Below are positions 8,431-19,059 of a DNA stretch of 64,000 nucleotides, in pieces. The position numbers and the translations under genes are program-made. Source of the stretch: Halomonas fontilapidosi (lineage in GTDB: Bacteria > Pseudomonadota > Gammaproteobacteria > Pseudomonadales > Halomonadaceae); assembly GCF_014192285.1 (NCBI RefSeq), contig NZ_JACHXQ010000002.1, positions 344,968 to 408,967 on the forward strand, in the 5' to 3' direction. Within the stretch, counting starts at the first letter, position 1. Each line of letters starts with the position of its first letter. Below the pieces are notes generated by a model. That model saw only the letters and a program-made list of their open reading frames with translations, did no database searches and was not told the DNA's origin.

Positions 8431-8880
8431 GTGGACGAGAGCAACATCAACGGGATGCTGGCCATCGCCTGCCTGCTGGCCGGCATTGGTATCGGAGCAC
8501 TGGGCTACCACCTGCTGAACGCCAGCGCCGGCAACGCTCAGCGCCTTCGCCAGCGTCTCGCCGAACGCGAGCGGGAATTGGCGGAACTCAAGGACGGCAT
8601 GGGCGACAGCCTCGAGCGCATTGCTCGGCTTGCCGAGAACCTGCAACGCGAGAGCCTGGAGCTCGAGCAGGAGGCCGAAGACGCCATGGAACATCTCGGC
8701 GCTCGCTCACTGGCTCGCCAGGCCATGGACGCCGTCTCCCCCACCGCCGCCGCGACCGCAACGACGAACGAACCCGCCGTGCCTCGGGATTACGCCGACG
8801 GCAACCGCGGCACGCTCTCCGAGGACTTTGGACTGAAAAACGGCGAAGCGTCCACCGACAAGCAGCCACCGCGCCACTGA
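8431..8880 (+). CDS. yhcB: YhcB family protein (DUF1043, ZapG-like)
   Basis: The product is a 149-residue membrane-anchored protein read from a GTG at 8431, with GGGAG about 10 bases upstream. An N-terminal membrane helix (about residues 8-30, LAIACLLAGIGIGALGY) is followed by a charged coiled-coil (about 35-85, rich in Glu/Arg/Leu) and a low-complexity tail. YhcB/ZapG is linked to coordination of cell division and envelope synthesis in enterobacteria. The GTG is preferred because the next ATG (codon 9) would remove residues just before the membrane helix. Divergently oriented to zapE. Confidence 0.85.
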   Translation: MDESNINGMLAIACLLAGIGIGALGYHLLNASAGNAQRLRQRLAERERELAELKDGMGDSLERIARLAENLQRESLELEQEAEDAMEHLGARSLARQAMDAVSPTAAATATTNEPAVPRDYADGNRGTLSEDFGLKNGEASTDKQPPRH

Positions 8881-8914
8881 CGTCCTGACGCTTCGACAGA
8901 CCCGCCCCCTAGAG

Positions 8915-8930
8915 TGAGGGCAGGCCCTCA
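8915..8930. terminator. Small hairpin between yhcB and the Nif3-family gene
   Basis: A 6-bp stem TGAGGG/CCCTCA with a 4-base loop sits in the 53-base gap between convergent stop codons. It is short and lacks a T-run, so it is only a possible terminator. Confidence 0.3.
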
Positions 8931-8933
8931 GCG

Positions 8934-9695
8934 TCATGCAGGATTATCGATATCGACGAAGCGATGCTCGATATCACACTCCGCCGCAAGCCGTTCGCCC
9001 AGGGCCTGCACGCCATAGCGCTCGGTGGCATGATGGCCCGCCGCCAGGTAATGGATGCCCATCTCCCGCGCCAGATGGGTCGTTCGCTCCGAGATCTCGC
9101 CGGAGATGAAAGCATCGGCCCCGGCCTCCTGGGCAACGCTGATCATGTCCTGCGCCCCGCCGGTGCACCAGGCGACGCGACGGATATCGCCGCCGCCCGG
9201 CGCCTGGATCAGCAGCGGTTCACGATCCAGACAGGCGCTGATATCCCGCGCCAGGCCGGCGGCATCGAGGCCTGGCCGGGACTCGCCCAGCCACACCAGT
9301 CCCTCTCCAAGCGCGCCGTCGGCGCAGCCCGTGACGCTGAAGCCAAGCCGGCGGCCGAGCTCGGCATTGTTGCCAAGCTCGGGGTGGGCATCCAGCGGCA
9401 GATGGTAGGCCAGCAGATTGATGTCGTGAGCCAGCAGGGTCGCCAGGCGACGGCGCTTCATGCCGGTGATGGTGACCGATTCGTTCTTCCAGAAGTAGCC
9501 GTGATGCACCAGCACCAGGTCAGCCTGCCAGGCCACGGCCTCATCGAGCAGCGCCTGGCAGGCAGTCACGCCGGTCATGACCCGCTTGACGTCCTCGGTG
9601 CCCGCCACCTGCAGGCCGTTCACGGTATAGTCCTTGAAGCGATGGGGTTCGAGCCATCGGTCGCAGGCAGCGACCAGCTCATCACGATTCGCCAT
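8934..9695 (-). CDS. Nif3-like dinuclear metal centre hexameric protein (YbgI type)
   Basis: The ATG at 9695 (MANRDELVAACDRWL) gives 253 residues, the family size (YbgI 247). A much longer open frame continues upstream but lies antisense to degS and is not coding. Metal-ligand motifs are visible as LVHHGYFW, YHLPLDAH and, near the C-terminus, AAGHHATERYG. Family members form hexamers with a dinuclear metal site; the label GTP cyclohydrolase 1 type 2 found in databases is weakly supported. The molecular role remains unclear. It is convergent with yhcB and divergent from degS. Confidence 0.92.
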   Translation of the reverse strand: MANRDELVAACDRWLEPHRFKDYTVNGLQVAGTEDVKRVMTGVTACQALLDEAVAWQADLVLVHHGYFWKNESVTITGMKRRRLATLLAHDINLLAYHLPLDAHPELGNNAELGRRLGFSVTGCADGALGEGLVWLGESRPGLDAAGLARDISACLDREPLLIQAPGGGDIRRVAWCTGGAQDMISVAQEAGADAFISGEISERTTHLAREMGIHYLAAGHHATERYGVQALGERLAAECDIEHRFVDIDNPA

Positions 9696-9725
9696 ATAGC
9701 CTCCGGGCGTGGTCGAGTTGGCAAT

Positions 9726-9747
9726 GTTACAATCCGCCCAGTGTAAC
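9726..9747. promoter_or_regulatory. Inverted repeat GTTACA-N10-TGTAAC between the Nif3 gene and degS
   Basis: A perfect hexamer dyad with 10-base spacing is centred in the 108-base divergent gap. It overlaps a TACAAT that could be a -10 box (9728-9733). It has the shape of a helix-turn-helix dimer site, but I cannot name the protein. Confidence 0.35.
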
Positions 9748-9803
9748 CAGCGGGAGGACGCCCCGCGACCAAGCGCCAGCACCCTCGACAAGGACCCCGC
9801 TGC

Positions 9804-11021
9804 ATGCGACGCACCCTGCTTCCCTATCTCTGGCCCGTGCTCATCGGTGTGCTGGCGGCCGTTGTGCTGCTCAATGCGTTTCCACAGCTGATTGGCCGAC
9901 CGGCACCCCCGGCGACGCCACCCGCCACGCCGGCACTGGTGCCGTCCGATGATGCGACACGCGCCCGCGAGGCCCCGGACATCCGTCAGGCCGCCCCCCT
10001 CGTCCGCCAGCAGGGTCCAGGCAGCTATGCCGACGCGGTGGAGCGCGCCGCGCCGGCCGTCGTCAACATCTACTCGTCTCGGGTGGTCGAGCGTGAAGAG
10101 CACCCGCTGATGTCGGACCCCTTCTTCCGCCAGTTCTTCGGTGACGAGTTGCCAAGCCGCCAGCGGATGCTCTCCAGCCTCGGCTCCGGGGTCATCGTCA
10201 GTGACGATGGCTACGTGCTGACCAATCATCACGTAATCCGCGGTGCCGACCAGATCCAGGTCGCCCTGCGGGATGGTCGCGAGACCCTCGCCGAGGTGAT
10301 CGGTACCGATCCCGAGAGCGACCTTGCCGTGCTGCGCATCGACCTGGAGTCGCTCCCGGTGATCAAGCTGACCGACACCACCCGGATCGCCGTGGGCGAT
10401 GTCGCGCTGGCCATTGGCAACCCTTTCGGCGTCGGCCAGACGGTGACCATGGGCATCATCAGCGCCACCGGACGCAGTCATCTCGGGCTCAACGCCTACG
10501 AGGACTTCATCCAGACCGATGCCGCCATCAACCCCGGCAACTCGGGAGGCGCACTGGTCAACGCCAAGGGCGCGCTGGTCGGCATCAACACCGCCATCTT
10601 CTCGCGCTCCGGCGGCTCGCAGGGCATCGGCTTCGCGATCCCCGCCAACCTGGCCCGCAATATCCTCGACGAGCTGGTCACCCGCGGTCGCGTCATCCGC
10701 GGCTGGATGGGCATCGAGGCTCAGGAGCTCAACCAGGAACTCGCCGCCTCCTTCGGCCTGCAGACGGCGGCCGGAATGATCATTGCCGGCGTGGTGCCGA
10801 ACGGCCCCGCCGACCGGGCGGGGCTGCAGCCTGGCGACGTGCTGCTGGAGGTCGATGGCCGGCCGGTGCTCGATCCGCGGCGAACCATGAGCGAGATCGC
10901 CGCGGAGGCGCCCGGCACCCGCCTGCCGCTGACCGTGGTGCGGGGCGGCGAGCGCCGGGAAGTGATCATCGAGCTCGGCGAACGCCCGACTCCGGAGGCG
11001 CGCCGAGCCGACGGGGCGTGA
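9804..11021 (+). CDS. degS: DegS/AlgW-type periplasmic serine protease
   Basis: The product has 405 residues. An N-terminal membrane anchor (about 8-28) precedes a low-complexity linker, a trypsin-like domain (about 75-280) and a single PDZ domain (about 295-390). The catalytic triad is H143 (TNHHV), D173 (ESDLAVL) and S247 (GNSGGAL). One PDZ plus a non-cleaved anchor distinguishes DegS/AlgW from DegP, which has two PDZ domains and a signal peptide. Such proteases start the sigma-E/AlgU envelope-stress cascade by cutting the RseA/MucA anti-sigma factor. It is longer than E. coli DegS (355) because of the N-terminal linker and the insertion around VVEREEHPLMSDPFFRQFF. Confidence 0.93.
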   Translation: MRRTLLPYLWPVLIGVLAAVVLLNAFPQLIGRPAPPATPPATPALVPSDDATRAREAPDIRQAAPLVRQQGPGSYADAVERAAPAVVNIYSSRVVEREEHPLMSDPFFRQFFGDELPSRQRMLSSLGSGVIVSDDGYVLTNHHVIRGADQIQVALRDGRETLAEVIGTDPESDLAVLRIDLESLPVIKLTDTTRIAVGDVALAIGNPFGVGQTVTMGIISATGRSHLGLNAYEDFIQTDAAINPGNSGGALVNAKGALVGINTAIFSRSGGSQGIGFAIPANLARNILDELVTRGRVIRGWMGIEAQELNQELAASFGLQTAAGMIIAGVVPNGPADRAGLQPGDVLLEVDGRPVLDPRRTMSEIAAEAPGTRLPLTVVRGGERREVIIELGERPTPEARRADGA

Positions 11022-11035
11022 TGCCCTTTCTCAAC

Positions 11036-11069
11036 GACGCGGGCCCCGCCGATCGGCGGGGCCCGCGTC
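11036..11069. terminator. Bidirectional terminator hairpin between degS and hisD
   Basis: A perfect 15-bp GC-rich stem (11036-11050 with 11055-11069) with loop GATC lies between two convergent genes. No T-run follows on either side. Confidence 0.65.
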
Positions 11070-11107
11070 CCTCGAGCCAGCAGGCAGGCCACCCGGCATG
11101 CGGAACC

Positions 11108-12430
11108 TCACGGCGTTAGACGATACTCGGCCGAGCGCGCATGGGCGGTGAGCGACTCCCCCCTGGCCAGCGTCGAGGCCACCTTGCCGAGTTCTCCGGC
11201 GCCCTCTGCCGAACAGTGGATGATCGAGGAACGCTTCTGGAAGTCGTAGACCCCCAACGGTGAAGAGAAGCGCGCCGTTCCCGAGGTGGGCAGCACGTGG
11301 TTGGGGCCGGCACAGTAATCGCCCAGTGCCTCGGCCGTATAGCGCCCCATGAAGATGGCACCGGCATGCCGGACCTCCGACAGCCAGCCTTCGGGATTGG
11401 CCACCGAGAGCTCCAGGTGCTCCGGCGCAATGCGATTGATCAGGGCCACCGCCTCATCACGATCCCGGCAGTGGATCAGTGCACCACGACGGGCCAGCGA
11501 CTCTCGCACGATAGGGGCACGCTCCAGCGTCGGCAGCAGCCGAGCGATCGATGCCTCCACCGCCTGCAGGTGCTCGAGATCCCAGCTCACCAGCACTGCC
11601 TGGGCATCCTCGTCGTGCTCCGCCTGGGAGAACAAGTCCATGGCCAGCCAATCCGGATCCGTACCGCCGTCCGAGATCACCAGGATCTCCGAGGGGCCAG
11701 CGATCATGTCGATACCCACCTGGCCGAATACCGCCCGCTTGGCGGTCGCCACATAAATGTTCCCCGGGCCGACGACCTTGTCCACGCGCGGCACCGTCTC
11801 GGTGCCAAAGGCCAGCGCCGCCACCGCCTGGGCGCCGCCCAGGGTAAAGACATGGTCGACGCCGGCCAGATAGGCCGCGGCCAGTACCAGCTCGTTGAGG
11901 ATGCCATCGGGGGTGGGGACCACCATCACGATCTCACGTACGCCGGCCACATGGGCAGGAATGGCATTCATCAGCACCGAGGAGGGGTAAGCCGCCTTGC
12001 CACCCGGCACATAAATGCCTGCGCGATCCAGGGGCGTGACCTGCTGGCCAAGCACGGTGCCATCGGCCTCGGTGTAGTGCCAGGAGGCCGGCTTCTGGTG
12101 CTCGTGATAGGCACGAATGCGCTCGGCAGCGCTCGACAGCGCCTCGCGCTGCTCCGTCGGCAGCCCCTCGAAGGCCTGGCGCAGCCGGCCCTCGCTCAGG
12201 GTCAGCTCGGCCATGGACGTCACGGCGAGTCGATCGAAGCGGTTCGAGTACTCGACCAGTGCCGCGTCGCCCTGCGCCTTGACGGCAGCGAGGATCTCGT
12301 CGACACGCCGCTGGACCTCGGCATCGGAGACCCCCTCCCAGGCCAGCAGGTCGGCCAGGCAACGATCGAAATCGGCCTGCGAGGTCGTCAGCCGCGCGAT
12401 GTCGACGCCGTCGGTAGGGGATGGGCTCAT
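11108..12430 (-). CDS. hisD: Histidinol dehydrogenase
   Basis: The 440-residue enzyme catalyses the last two oxidations of histidine synthesis (histidinol to histidine, NAD and Zn dependent). The ATG at 12430 is preferred to one at 12463 because GAGAGGAAG precedes it. Conserved elements include [41 protein letters not shown] and the catalytic Glu-His pair in RIAPEHLEL. It is encoded 79 bases downstream of hisG on the same strand; hisC does not follow, since the next gene (degS) is convergent. Confidence 0.98.
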   Translation of the reverse strand: MSPSPTDGVDIARLTTSQADFDRCLADLLAWEGVSDAEVQRRVDEILAAVKAQGDAALVEYSNRFDRLAVTSMAELTLSEGRLRQAFEGLPTEQREALSSAAERIRAYHEHQKPASWHYTEADGTVLGQQVTPLDRAGIYVPGGKAAYPSSVLMNAIPAHVAGVREIVMVVPTPDGILNELVLAAAYLAGVDHVFTLGGAQAVAALAFGTETVPRVDKVVGPGNIYVATAKRAVFGQVGIDMIAGPSEILVISDGGTDPDWLAMDLFSQAEHDEDAQAVLVSWDLEHLQAVEASIARLLPTLERAPIVRESLARRGALIHCRDRDEAVALINRIAPEHLELSVANPEGWLSEVRHAGAIFMGRYTAEALGDYCAGPNHVLPTSGTARFSSPLGVYDFQKRSSIIHCSAEGAGELGKVASTLARGESLTAHARSAEYRLTP

Positions 12431-12509
12431 GGCAGTCGCTTCCTCTCGAAAGGGGTTGGTCATCTAAGGACATTGATGCAGCACCGGGCCGCAGGCAATG
12501 CCGATCTGG

Positions 12510-13172
12510 CTATGGCGCCGACACGGCAAGGCTATCGCGACGTACCGCCACCGCCTCGCGCAGGCGCGCGATAAGCGGTTTCAGGCGATCGTGCTTCATG
12601 GTCATGGCCGCCTTGTTGACCACCAGCCGCGTACTGACCGGCGCGATCAACTCACGCGGCTCCATGCCGTTGGCCCGCAGGGTGTTGCCGGTATCGACGA
12701 TATCGACGATCTCGTCGGCCAGGTTCATCAGCGGCGCCAGTTCCATGGCCCCGTACAGCTTGATCACCTCGGCCTGGATCCCCTGCTCGGCATAGTAGCG
12801 GCGCGCCACATTGACGAACTTGGTGGCCACCCGCCGGCGAGCCCGGGCCGGCTCGGCCCCGGTGATGCCGGCAGTCATCAGCTTGCAGCGGGCAATCTCC
12901 AGATCAAGGGGCTCGTAGAGGCCCTCGACGCCATGCTCGAGCAGCACGTCCTTGCCGGCCACGCCGAGATCCGCCGCGCCGAGTTGTACATAGGTCGGCA
13001 CGTCCGTCGCCCGGATGACCACCAGCTTGACGTCCGGCAGGTTGGTGTCGAACAGCAGCTTGCGGCTCTTGCCCAGGTCCTCGACCGGGGCGATGCCGGC
13101 ATCCGCCAGCAGCGGCAGGGTCTCGTCGAGAATACGGCCCTTGGAGAGGGCCAGAATCAGTTGCTTGCTCAT
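12510..13172 (-). CDS. hisG: ATP phosphoribosyltransferase, short form (HisG_S)
   Basis: The ATG at 13172 ([17 protein letters not shown]) gives 220 residues. This is the short form that lacks the C-terminal ACT-like regulatory domain of enteric HisG (299 residues). Short HisG forms a hetero-octamer with the HisZ regulatory subunit, so a hisZ gene is expected elsewhere in the genome. The phosphoribosyl-pyrophosphate-binding stretch [15 protein letters not shown] is present. It catalyses the first committed step of histidine synthesis. murA lies 20 bases upstream, so the two are probably co-transcribed. Confidence 0.96.
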   Translation of the reverse strand: MSKQLILALSKGRILDETLPLLADAGIAPVEDLGKSRKLLFDTNLPDVKLVVIRATDVPTYVQLGAADLGVAGKDVLLEHGVEGLYEPLDLEIARCKLMTAGITGAEPARARRRVATKFVNVARRYYAEQGIQAEVIKLYGAMELAPLMNLADEIVDIVDTGNTLRANGMEPRELIAPVSTRLVVNKAAMTMKHDRLKPLIARLREAVAVRRDSLAVSAP

Positions 13173-13192
13173 GGTCTCGCCTGTTGGTCGAC

Positions 13193-14723
<1,531 letters not shown>

Positions 14724-14769
14724 GGCACCGGCACTCCTGTGGTTCATCGATTCGTCGCAAGCACCCTGC

Positions 14770-14792
14770 CGACGGCCATGTCGCGGCCGTCG
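14770..14792. other. Hairpin between mlaB and ibaG
   Basis: An 8-bp stem CGACGGCC/GGCCGTCG with a 7-base loop lies in the 140-base gap between the end of mlaB and the start of ibaG. It could weaken read-through from mla into ibaG-murA-hisGD. No T-run is present. Confidence 0.35.
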
Positions 14793-14863
14793 ATGGCAGA
14801 GGTTTCATGGCAGCACATGGTAAAGAAAAGCACCGCACTTGGCGATGGGACGACAGGCGTAAC

Positions 14864-15202
14864 TCAGGCGGTGGCCGGCTCAGCGAGCGGCAGCAGGGTA
14901 TCGAGCCCGGCGACGCGGGTCAGGCGCTCGAGAGGAACCGAGAGCCGCACGGCGGCCACCTCGACGCCGGCGTCGCGAGCCTGACGGGTCCACTCCAGCA
15001 GCACGCTCAGCGCGGCGCTGCTGACCCGGCCGACCCCGCTCAGGTCGAAGACCACCTCAGTGCCGGACGGCTGCTCGGCCAGCCAGGCGCTGCCCGCCCC
15101 GGCCATCGCCGAGGCGCCTTCGAAACCCACTTCTCCGGTCACGGCAAGGCAGCTGCCGTCGACCTCGAGAGAAGAGCTATGCTGCTCCAGCAGCACGCTC
15201 AT
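14864..15202 (-). CDS. mlaB: STAS-domain protein MlaB of the Mla phospholipid transport system
   Basis: The 112-residue cytoplasmic protein is one STAS domain, with the conserved DLSGVGRVSSAALSVLLEW segment containing the helix that contacts the ABC ATPase MlaF. MlaB is required for assembly and activity of MlaFEDB in the inner membrane. The start overlaps the mlaC stop by four bases (ATGA). It is the last gene of mlaFEDCB. Confidence 0.92.
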   Translation of the reverse strand: MSVLLEQHSSSLEVDGSCLAVTGEVGFEGASAMAGAGSAWLAEQPSGTEVVFDLSGVGRVSSAALSVLLEWTRQARDAGVEVAAVRLSVPLERLTRVAGLDTLLPLAEPATA

Positions 15203-15858
15203 GCTCGACCGCCCTGCTCCAGTTCCTCGACGTCAAGCTCGGGGGCCCAGCCATCGATGACCGCGTCATAGTCGCGATTATGCTCGCGCATGGCCTGGTC
15301 GAACTGATTGCGGAACGTCAGTCCCAGGTTGATGCCGTTGACGATCACGTTGACCACCTTCCACTGGCCGTTATCCAGCCGCAGCGAGTAGCTGACGGGA
15401 TAGACGCTGCCATCGTTGGCCACCACCTCCATGGCCACGCTGGCCTGGTCCTCATAGCGCGACGCCTGCTGGTTGTCGAGCACGCGTATCTCGCGATAAT
15501 CGAAGGTGACCAGGCCCTTGGTATAGGTATCGATCAGGGTCTTGCGGAAGGTATCGACGAAGCGCGACCGCTGTTGTGGCGTTGCATTACCGAAGTAGCG
15601 CCCCATCACGCTGGCCGCGATGTAACGGAAGTCGGCCACCTCCTCGAGGCTATCGTCGACGATCGCCTTGAGCTCGTCGATGTTGTCGGCGAAGTACGTC
15701 TCGCGTCCCTCGATCTGCGTCATGAGATCTTTGATGCTGTCGCGGATCATCTGCTCGGGGCGCTGGTCGGACTCGGCAGCCATCAGCGGCAGCGCCATCA
15801 GTGACAGCACGAGCCCGGCGAAAAGCGCGCGAAGGGTCATCATCTTCATCTGGTTCAC
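15199..15858 (-). CDS. mlaC: Periplasmic phospholipid-binding protein MlaC
   Basis: The 219-residue protein has a Sec signal peptide (MNQMKMMTLRALF.. to about the Ala-Ala at 27-28) and the Tol-Tol-Ttg2D/MlaC domain, including RYFGNATPQQRSRFVDTFRK and a VVNVIVNGINLGLTFRNQF ending. MlaC ferries phospholipids between the MlaA-porin complex and MlaFEDB. It overlaps mlaD by 4 bases upstream and mlaB by 4 bases downstream. An in-frame ATG at residue 4 (15849) is an alternative start. Confidence 0.96.
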   Translation of the reverse strand: MNQMKMMTLRALFAGLVLSLMALPLMAAESDQRPEQMIRDSIKDLMTQIEGRETYFADNIDELKAIVDDSLEEVADFRYIAASVMGRYFGNATPQQRSRFVDTFRKTLIDTYTKGLVTFDYREIRVLDNQQASRYEDQASVAMEVVANDGSVYPVSYSLRLDNGQWKVVNVIVNGINLGLTFRNQFDQAMREHNRDYDAVIDGWAPELDVEELEQGGRA

Positions 15859-16319
15859 TCCTTGGTCATGCTGGTCACGAACTGCTGGATCAGCTGTTCC
15901 AGCACCAGTGCCGACTGGGTATCGCGCAGGGTATCGCCATCAGCGAGCGTCTCGGGTGCGCCCCCCAACGAGAGCCCGATATACTGCTCCCCCAGCAGGC
16001 CCGCGGTGAGAATGGCGGCCGTGCTGTCCTCTGGAATATGGCCCTCGAGCTCTCCATCGAGCTCCATCACCACGCGTGCATCGTACCACTCGGTGTCCAG
16101 TTCAATGACCTCGACCCGCCCCACCGTGACGCCCGCCATGGTGACTCGCGCGCGCTGCTTGAGGCTCCCGATATTGGCGAAATTGGCTTCCAGGCGGAAG
16201 GACTCGCTGGGCAGCGTGAGACTCAGGCCACTGACCTTCAGTCCCAGGAACACCAGCCCCAGGATGCCTGCCAGCATGAACAGGCCGACACCCAGTTCCA
16301 TCGTCTTGCTACGCTTCAT
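15855..16319 (-). CDS. mlaD: MCE-domain lipid transport subunit MlaD
   Basis: The 154-residue protein has an N-terminal membrane helix (about 9-29) and one MCE domain (about 38-118). The domain contains the family pattern VTMAGVTVGRVEVI and the pore-loop region GLLGEQYIGLSLGG. MlaD forms a hexameric ring on the periplasmic face of MlaFE. Length is slightly shorter than E. coli MlaD (183), with a shorter C-terminal tail. It starts 16 bases after mlaE and overlaps mlaC by 4 bases. Confidence 0.96.
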   Translation of the reverse strand: MKRSKTMELGVGLFMLAGILGLVFLGLKVSGLSLTLPSESFRLEANFANIGSLKQRARVTMAGVTVGRVEVIELDTEWYDARVVMELDGELEGHIPEDSTAAILTAGLLGEQYIGLSLGGAPETLADGDTLRDTQSALVLEQLIQQFVTSMTKE

Positions 16320-16335
16320 CCGTTTGCTCCGAACA

Positions 16336-17118
16336 TCAGGAAAGCTCTCCGAACATCAGGGCGGTGAGCACGAAATCCAGGCCCAGTACCGCCAGAGAGG
16401 AATAGACCACCGTGCGGGTGGTGGCACGTGAGATGCCTTCCGAGGTGGGAATCAGGTCATAGCCCTGGAACACCGCAATCCAGGTCACCACCAAAGCAAA
16501 CACCAGGCTCTTGATCATGCCATTGCCGATGTCGTCAATGAACGCCACGCTGGCCTGCATATTGCCCCAGTAGGAGCCCTCGAAGACGCCGAGCCACTCG
16601 ACGCCGACCAGTTGGCCGCCCCAGATGCCCACCACGCTGAAGCCGATGGTCAGCAGCGGCAGGGCCACGAAGCCGGCCCAAAGCCGAGGGGCCACAACGC
16701 GCCGCAGCGGGTCGACGCCGATCATCTCCATGCTGGTCAACTGCTCGGTGGCCTTCATCAGGCCGATCTCGGCGGTCAGGGCAGAACCGGCACGGCCGGC
16801 GAACAGCAGCGCTGCCACTACCGGTCCCAGTTCACGCAGCAGGGAAAGGGCGACCATCTGGCCCAGCGCCTGCTCGGCCCCGAAGTCGACCAGGATCGTG
16901 TAACCCTGCAGCGCCAGCACCATGCCGATGAACAACCCCGAGACCAGCACGATGGCCAGCGACATGACGCCGACGAAGTGCATCTGACGCACCCAGAGGG
17001 CGAAGCCCGCTCGGGAGGGCACCCCGACCGCCGACTGGCCGAGGAAGATGCCGGCCCGGCCCAATGACTCCAGCAGGTCGCAGCCGCGCCGCCCCAGGTG
17101 TCGGATCCGCTCGATCAT
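16336..17118 (-). CDS. mlaE: ABC-type phospholipid transporter permease MlaE
   Basis: The 260-residue inner-membrane permease of the YrbE/MlaE family has about five to six hydrophobic segments. It contains the conserved motif [20 protein letters not shown] and a following [16 protein letters not shown] coupling region that engages the ATPase. It overlaps mlaF by 4 bases. It is the membrane part of the complex that moves phospholipids between MlaC and the inner membrane. Confidence 0.97.
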   Translation of the reverse strand: MIERIRHLGRRGCDLLESLGRAGIFLGQSAVGVPSRAGFALWVRQMHFVGVMSLAIVLVSGLFIGMVLALQGYTILVDFGAEQALGQMVALSLLRELGPVVAALLFAGRAGSALTAEIGLMKATEQLTSMEMIGVDPLRRVVAPRLWAGFVALPLLTIGFSVVGIWGGQLVGVEWLGVFEGSYWGNMQASVAFIDDIGNGMIKSLVFALVVTWIAVFQGYDLIPTSEGISRATTRTVVYSSLAVLGLDFVLTALMFGELS

Positions 17119-17927
17119 CGTGGCCCCCCACTGCCCAGGATATCGGCGTGGAAATCTATCGCCGGATAGTGAAAGGGCACCGGCCCATCAGGCTCGCCAT
17201 GCATGAACTGGCTGACCCTGGGGTCGCGGTCCGCGTCGAGATGTTGCGGCGTGCCATGGGCCATCACCTGGCCATCGGCGATCACATAGACGTAGTCAGC
17301 GATGGACAGCGTCTCCTTGATGTCGTGGGACACGATCACGGCCGTCAACCCCAGCGCCTCGTTGAGACGCTTGATCAGCTGCACCAGCACGCCCATGGAG
17401 ATGGGATCCTGTCCGGCGAAGGGCTCGTCGTAGAGGATCAGCTCAGGGTCCAGGGCGATGGCGCGCGCCAGCGCTACTCGGCGCGCCATGCCGCCGGAGA
17501 GTTCGGAGGGCATCAGCTCCCGCGCCCCGCGAAGCCCCACGGCCTGAAGCTTCATCAGCACCACGTCGCGGATCATGGCCTCAGGAAGGTCGGTATGCAC
17601 CCGCAACGGAAAAGCCACGTTCTCGTAGACGTCGAGGTCGGAAAACAGCGCCCCGCTCTGAAACAGCATGCCCATCCGCCGGCGCATCACGAACAGCGCC
17701 TTGCGCGACAGCGCATGGACGTCCTGGCCACCGATGGAGACACGCCCCGCATCGGGGATCAACTGGCCGCCGATCATCTTGAGCAGGGTGGTCTTGCCAG
17801 TACCGCTGGGCCCCATGATGGCCGTGATCCGACCACGCGGAATCACAAGATCCACGCCGCGAAAGATCTCCATCTCGCCGCGCGAGAAGTGCAGGCTCTC
17901 CACTTCCACGAGGGGGGAGTCTTCCAT
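17115..17927 (-). CDS. mlaF: ABC-type phospholipid transporter ATPase MlaF
   Basis: The 270-residue ATPase has Walker A GPSGTGKT (residues 39-46), the signature [14 protein letters not shown], the Walker B strand [15 protein letters not shown] and the switch histidine in VIVSHD. LSGGM instead of LSGGQ is typical of this ABC subfamily. It is the first gene of mlaFEDCB, divergently placed from the Ca/Na antiporter gene with about 96 bases between; I saw no clear promoter boxes in that gap. The operon maintains outer-membrane lipid asymmetry. Confidence 0.97.
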   Translation of the reverse strand: MEDSPLVEVESLHFSRGEMEIFRGVDLVIPRGRITAIMGPSGTGKTTLLKMIGGQLIPDAGRVSIGGQDVHALSRKALFVMRRRMGMLFQSGALFSDLDVYENVAFPLRVHTDLPEAMIRDVVLMKLQAVGLRGARELMPSELSGGMARRVALARAIALDPELILYDEPFAGQDPISMGVLVQLIKRLNEALGLTAVIVSHDIKETLSIADYVYVIADGQVMAHGTPQHLDADRDPRVSQFMHGEPDGPVPFHYPAIDFHADILGSGGPR

Positions 17928-18023
17928 TGGTTAATCTTCCGTCAAGAATGTTATCGAACATCGTATCCTAACCATGGCCAGAGGCGCCAGCGTTCCTCGC
18001 GTCTTGCACCGCCAGGGGTCGGC

Positions 18024-19016
18024 ATGTTCAATGTGCGCCCCAAACTCATCGCCTCGGACTGCACCATGCTCCTGCCACTGATGATTGTGATGCTCGGCTT
18101 CGTCGGCCTGCTGTGGAGCGCCGACCGTTTTGTCGGTGCGGCCGCGGCCACCGCCTGGCGGGCCGGCATGAGCACCTTGCTGGTGGGGATGACCGTCGTA
18201 TCACTGGGCACCTCGGCACCGGAGATCGTGGTCTCGGTGATGGCCTCGCTGGAGGGTATCCCCGATCTCGCCATCGGCAATGCGCTGGGCTCCAACATCG
18301 CCAATATCGCGCTGGTGCTGGGCGTGACCGCCCTGGTGGTACCGGTCCCGGTGCGTTTCTCCATCGTGCGCCGCGAGCTGCCACTGCTGCTCGGCGCCAC
18401 CGGCCTTGCCGGCTACGCCCTGGCCAACGGTCACCTCGACCGCCTCGATGGCGGACTCTTGCTGGCGCTGCTGGTGTTCAGCCTGTGGTGGCTGTTCCGT
18501 GCCGACACCCCCGACGAGGACAATACCGGCGAAATTCCCGGGATGTCGCTGGGCCAGGCGTTGATCTGGCTGGTGGTCACCCTGGTCATCATGGTAGCCA
18601 GTTCGCGCGCCCTGGTGTGGGGCGCCAGCGAGCTGGCCCGGGGGCTCGGCGTCAGCGAACTGGTGATCGGCCTGACCGTAGTGGCCATCGGCACCAGCCT
18701 GCCGGAGCTGGCAGCCTGCGTAGCCAGTGCTCTCAAGCGTCACCACGATCTGGCCGTCGGAAACGTCATCGGCTCCAACCTCTTCAACCTGCTGACCGTG
18801 CTCCCGGTGCCGGCGCTGCTGGTCCCGGGTGCCACGGACCCCGCCGCCGCGGCTCGCGACTATCCGGTGATGCTGGTGCTGACCCTGGCCCTGGGGGCCC
18901 TACTGCTGTGGAACCGCCACGGCCAGCTGGGCCGCCTGGCGGGGGGACTGCTGGTACTGGCCTATGCCGGCTACCTGATCTGGCTCGGCAGCGCCGGCCC
19001 CTCCACCGTCGGCTGA
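18024..19016 (+). CDS. Calcium/sodium antiporter, CaCA family (YrbG type)
   Basis: The membrane protein carries the two inverted CaCA repeats: GTSAPEIVVSVMASL with NALGSNIANIALVLG, and GTSLPELAACVASAL with NVIGSNLFNLL. The ATG at 18024 is chosen because AGGGG lies 6 bases upstream (330 residues). An ATG at 18066 (MLLPLMIVML) would give 316 residues and resembles the enteric start, but has no visible ribosome site. About ten hydrophobic helices are seen. It exchanges cations across the inner membrane; the ion preference is not readable here. It starts the run of KDO/LPS genes, as yrbG does in enterobacteria. Confidence 0.9.
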   Translation: MFNVRPKLIASDCTMLLPLMIVMLGFVGLLWSADRFVGAAAATAWRAGMSTLLVGMTVVSLGTSAPEIVVSVMASLEGIPDLAIGNALGSNIANIALVLGVTALVVPVPVRFSIVRRELPLLLGATGLAGYALANGHLDRLDGGLLLALLVFSLWWLFRADTPDEDNTGEIPGMSLGQALIWLVVTLVIMVASSRALVWGASELARGLGVSELVIGLTVVAIGTSLPELAACVASALKRHHDLAVGNVIGSNLFNLLTVLPVPALLVPGATDPAAAARDYPVMLVLTLALGALLLWNRHGQLGRLAGGLLVLAYAGYLIWLGSAGPSTVG

Positions 19017-19059
19017 TGCCCCCTTGAGTGAAACCCCACAACGGGCAACAATCACTGCC

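Noticed and set aside
9696-10481. Extended N-terminus of the Nif3-family protein
   Set aside because: The extension is antisense to degS. The ATG at 9695 gives the family length.
17064-18023. Long in-frame extension upstream of the Ca/Na antiporter
   Set aside because: It runs antisense through mlaF and past the intergenic region. The ribosome site at 18024 and family length mark the real start.
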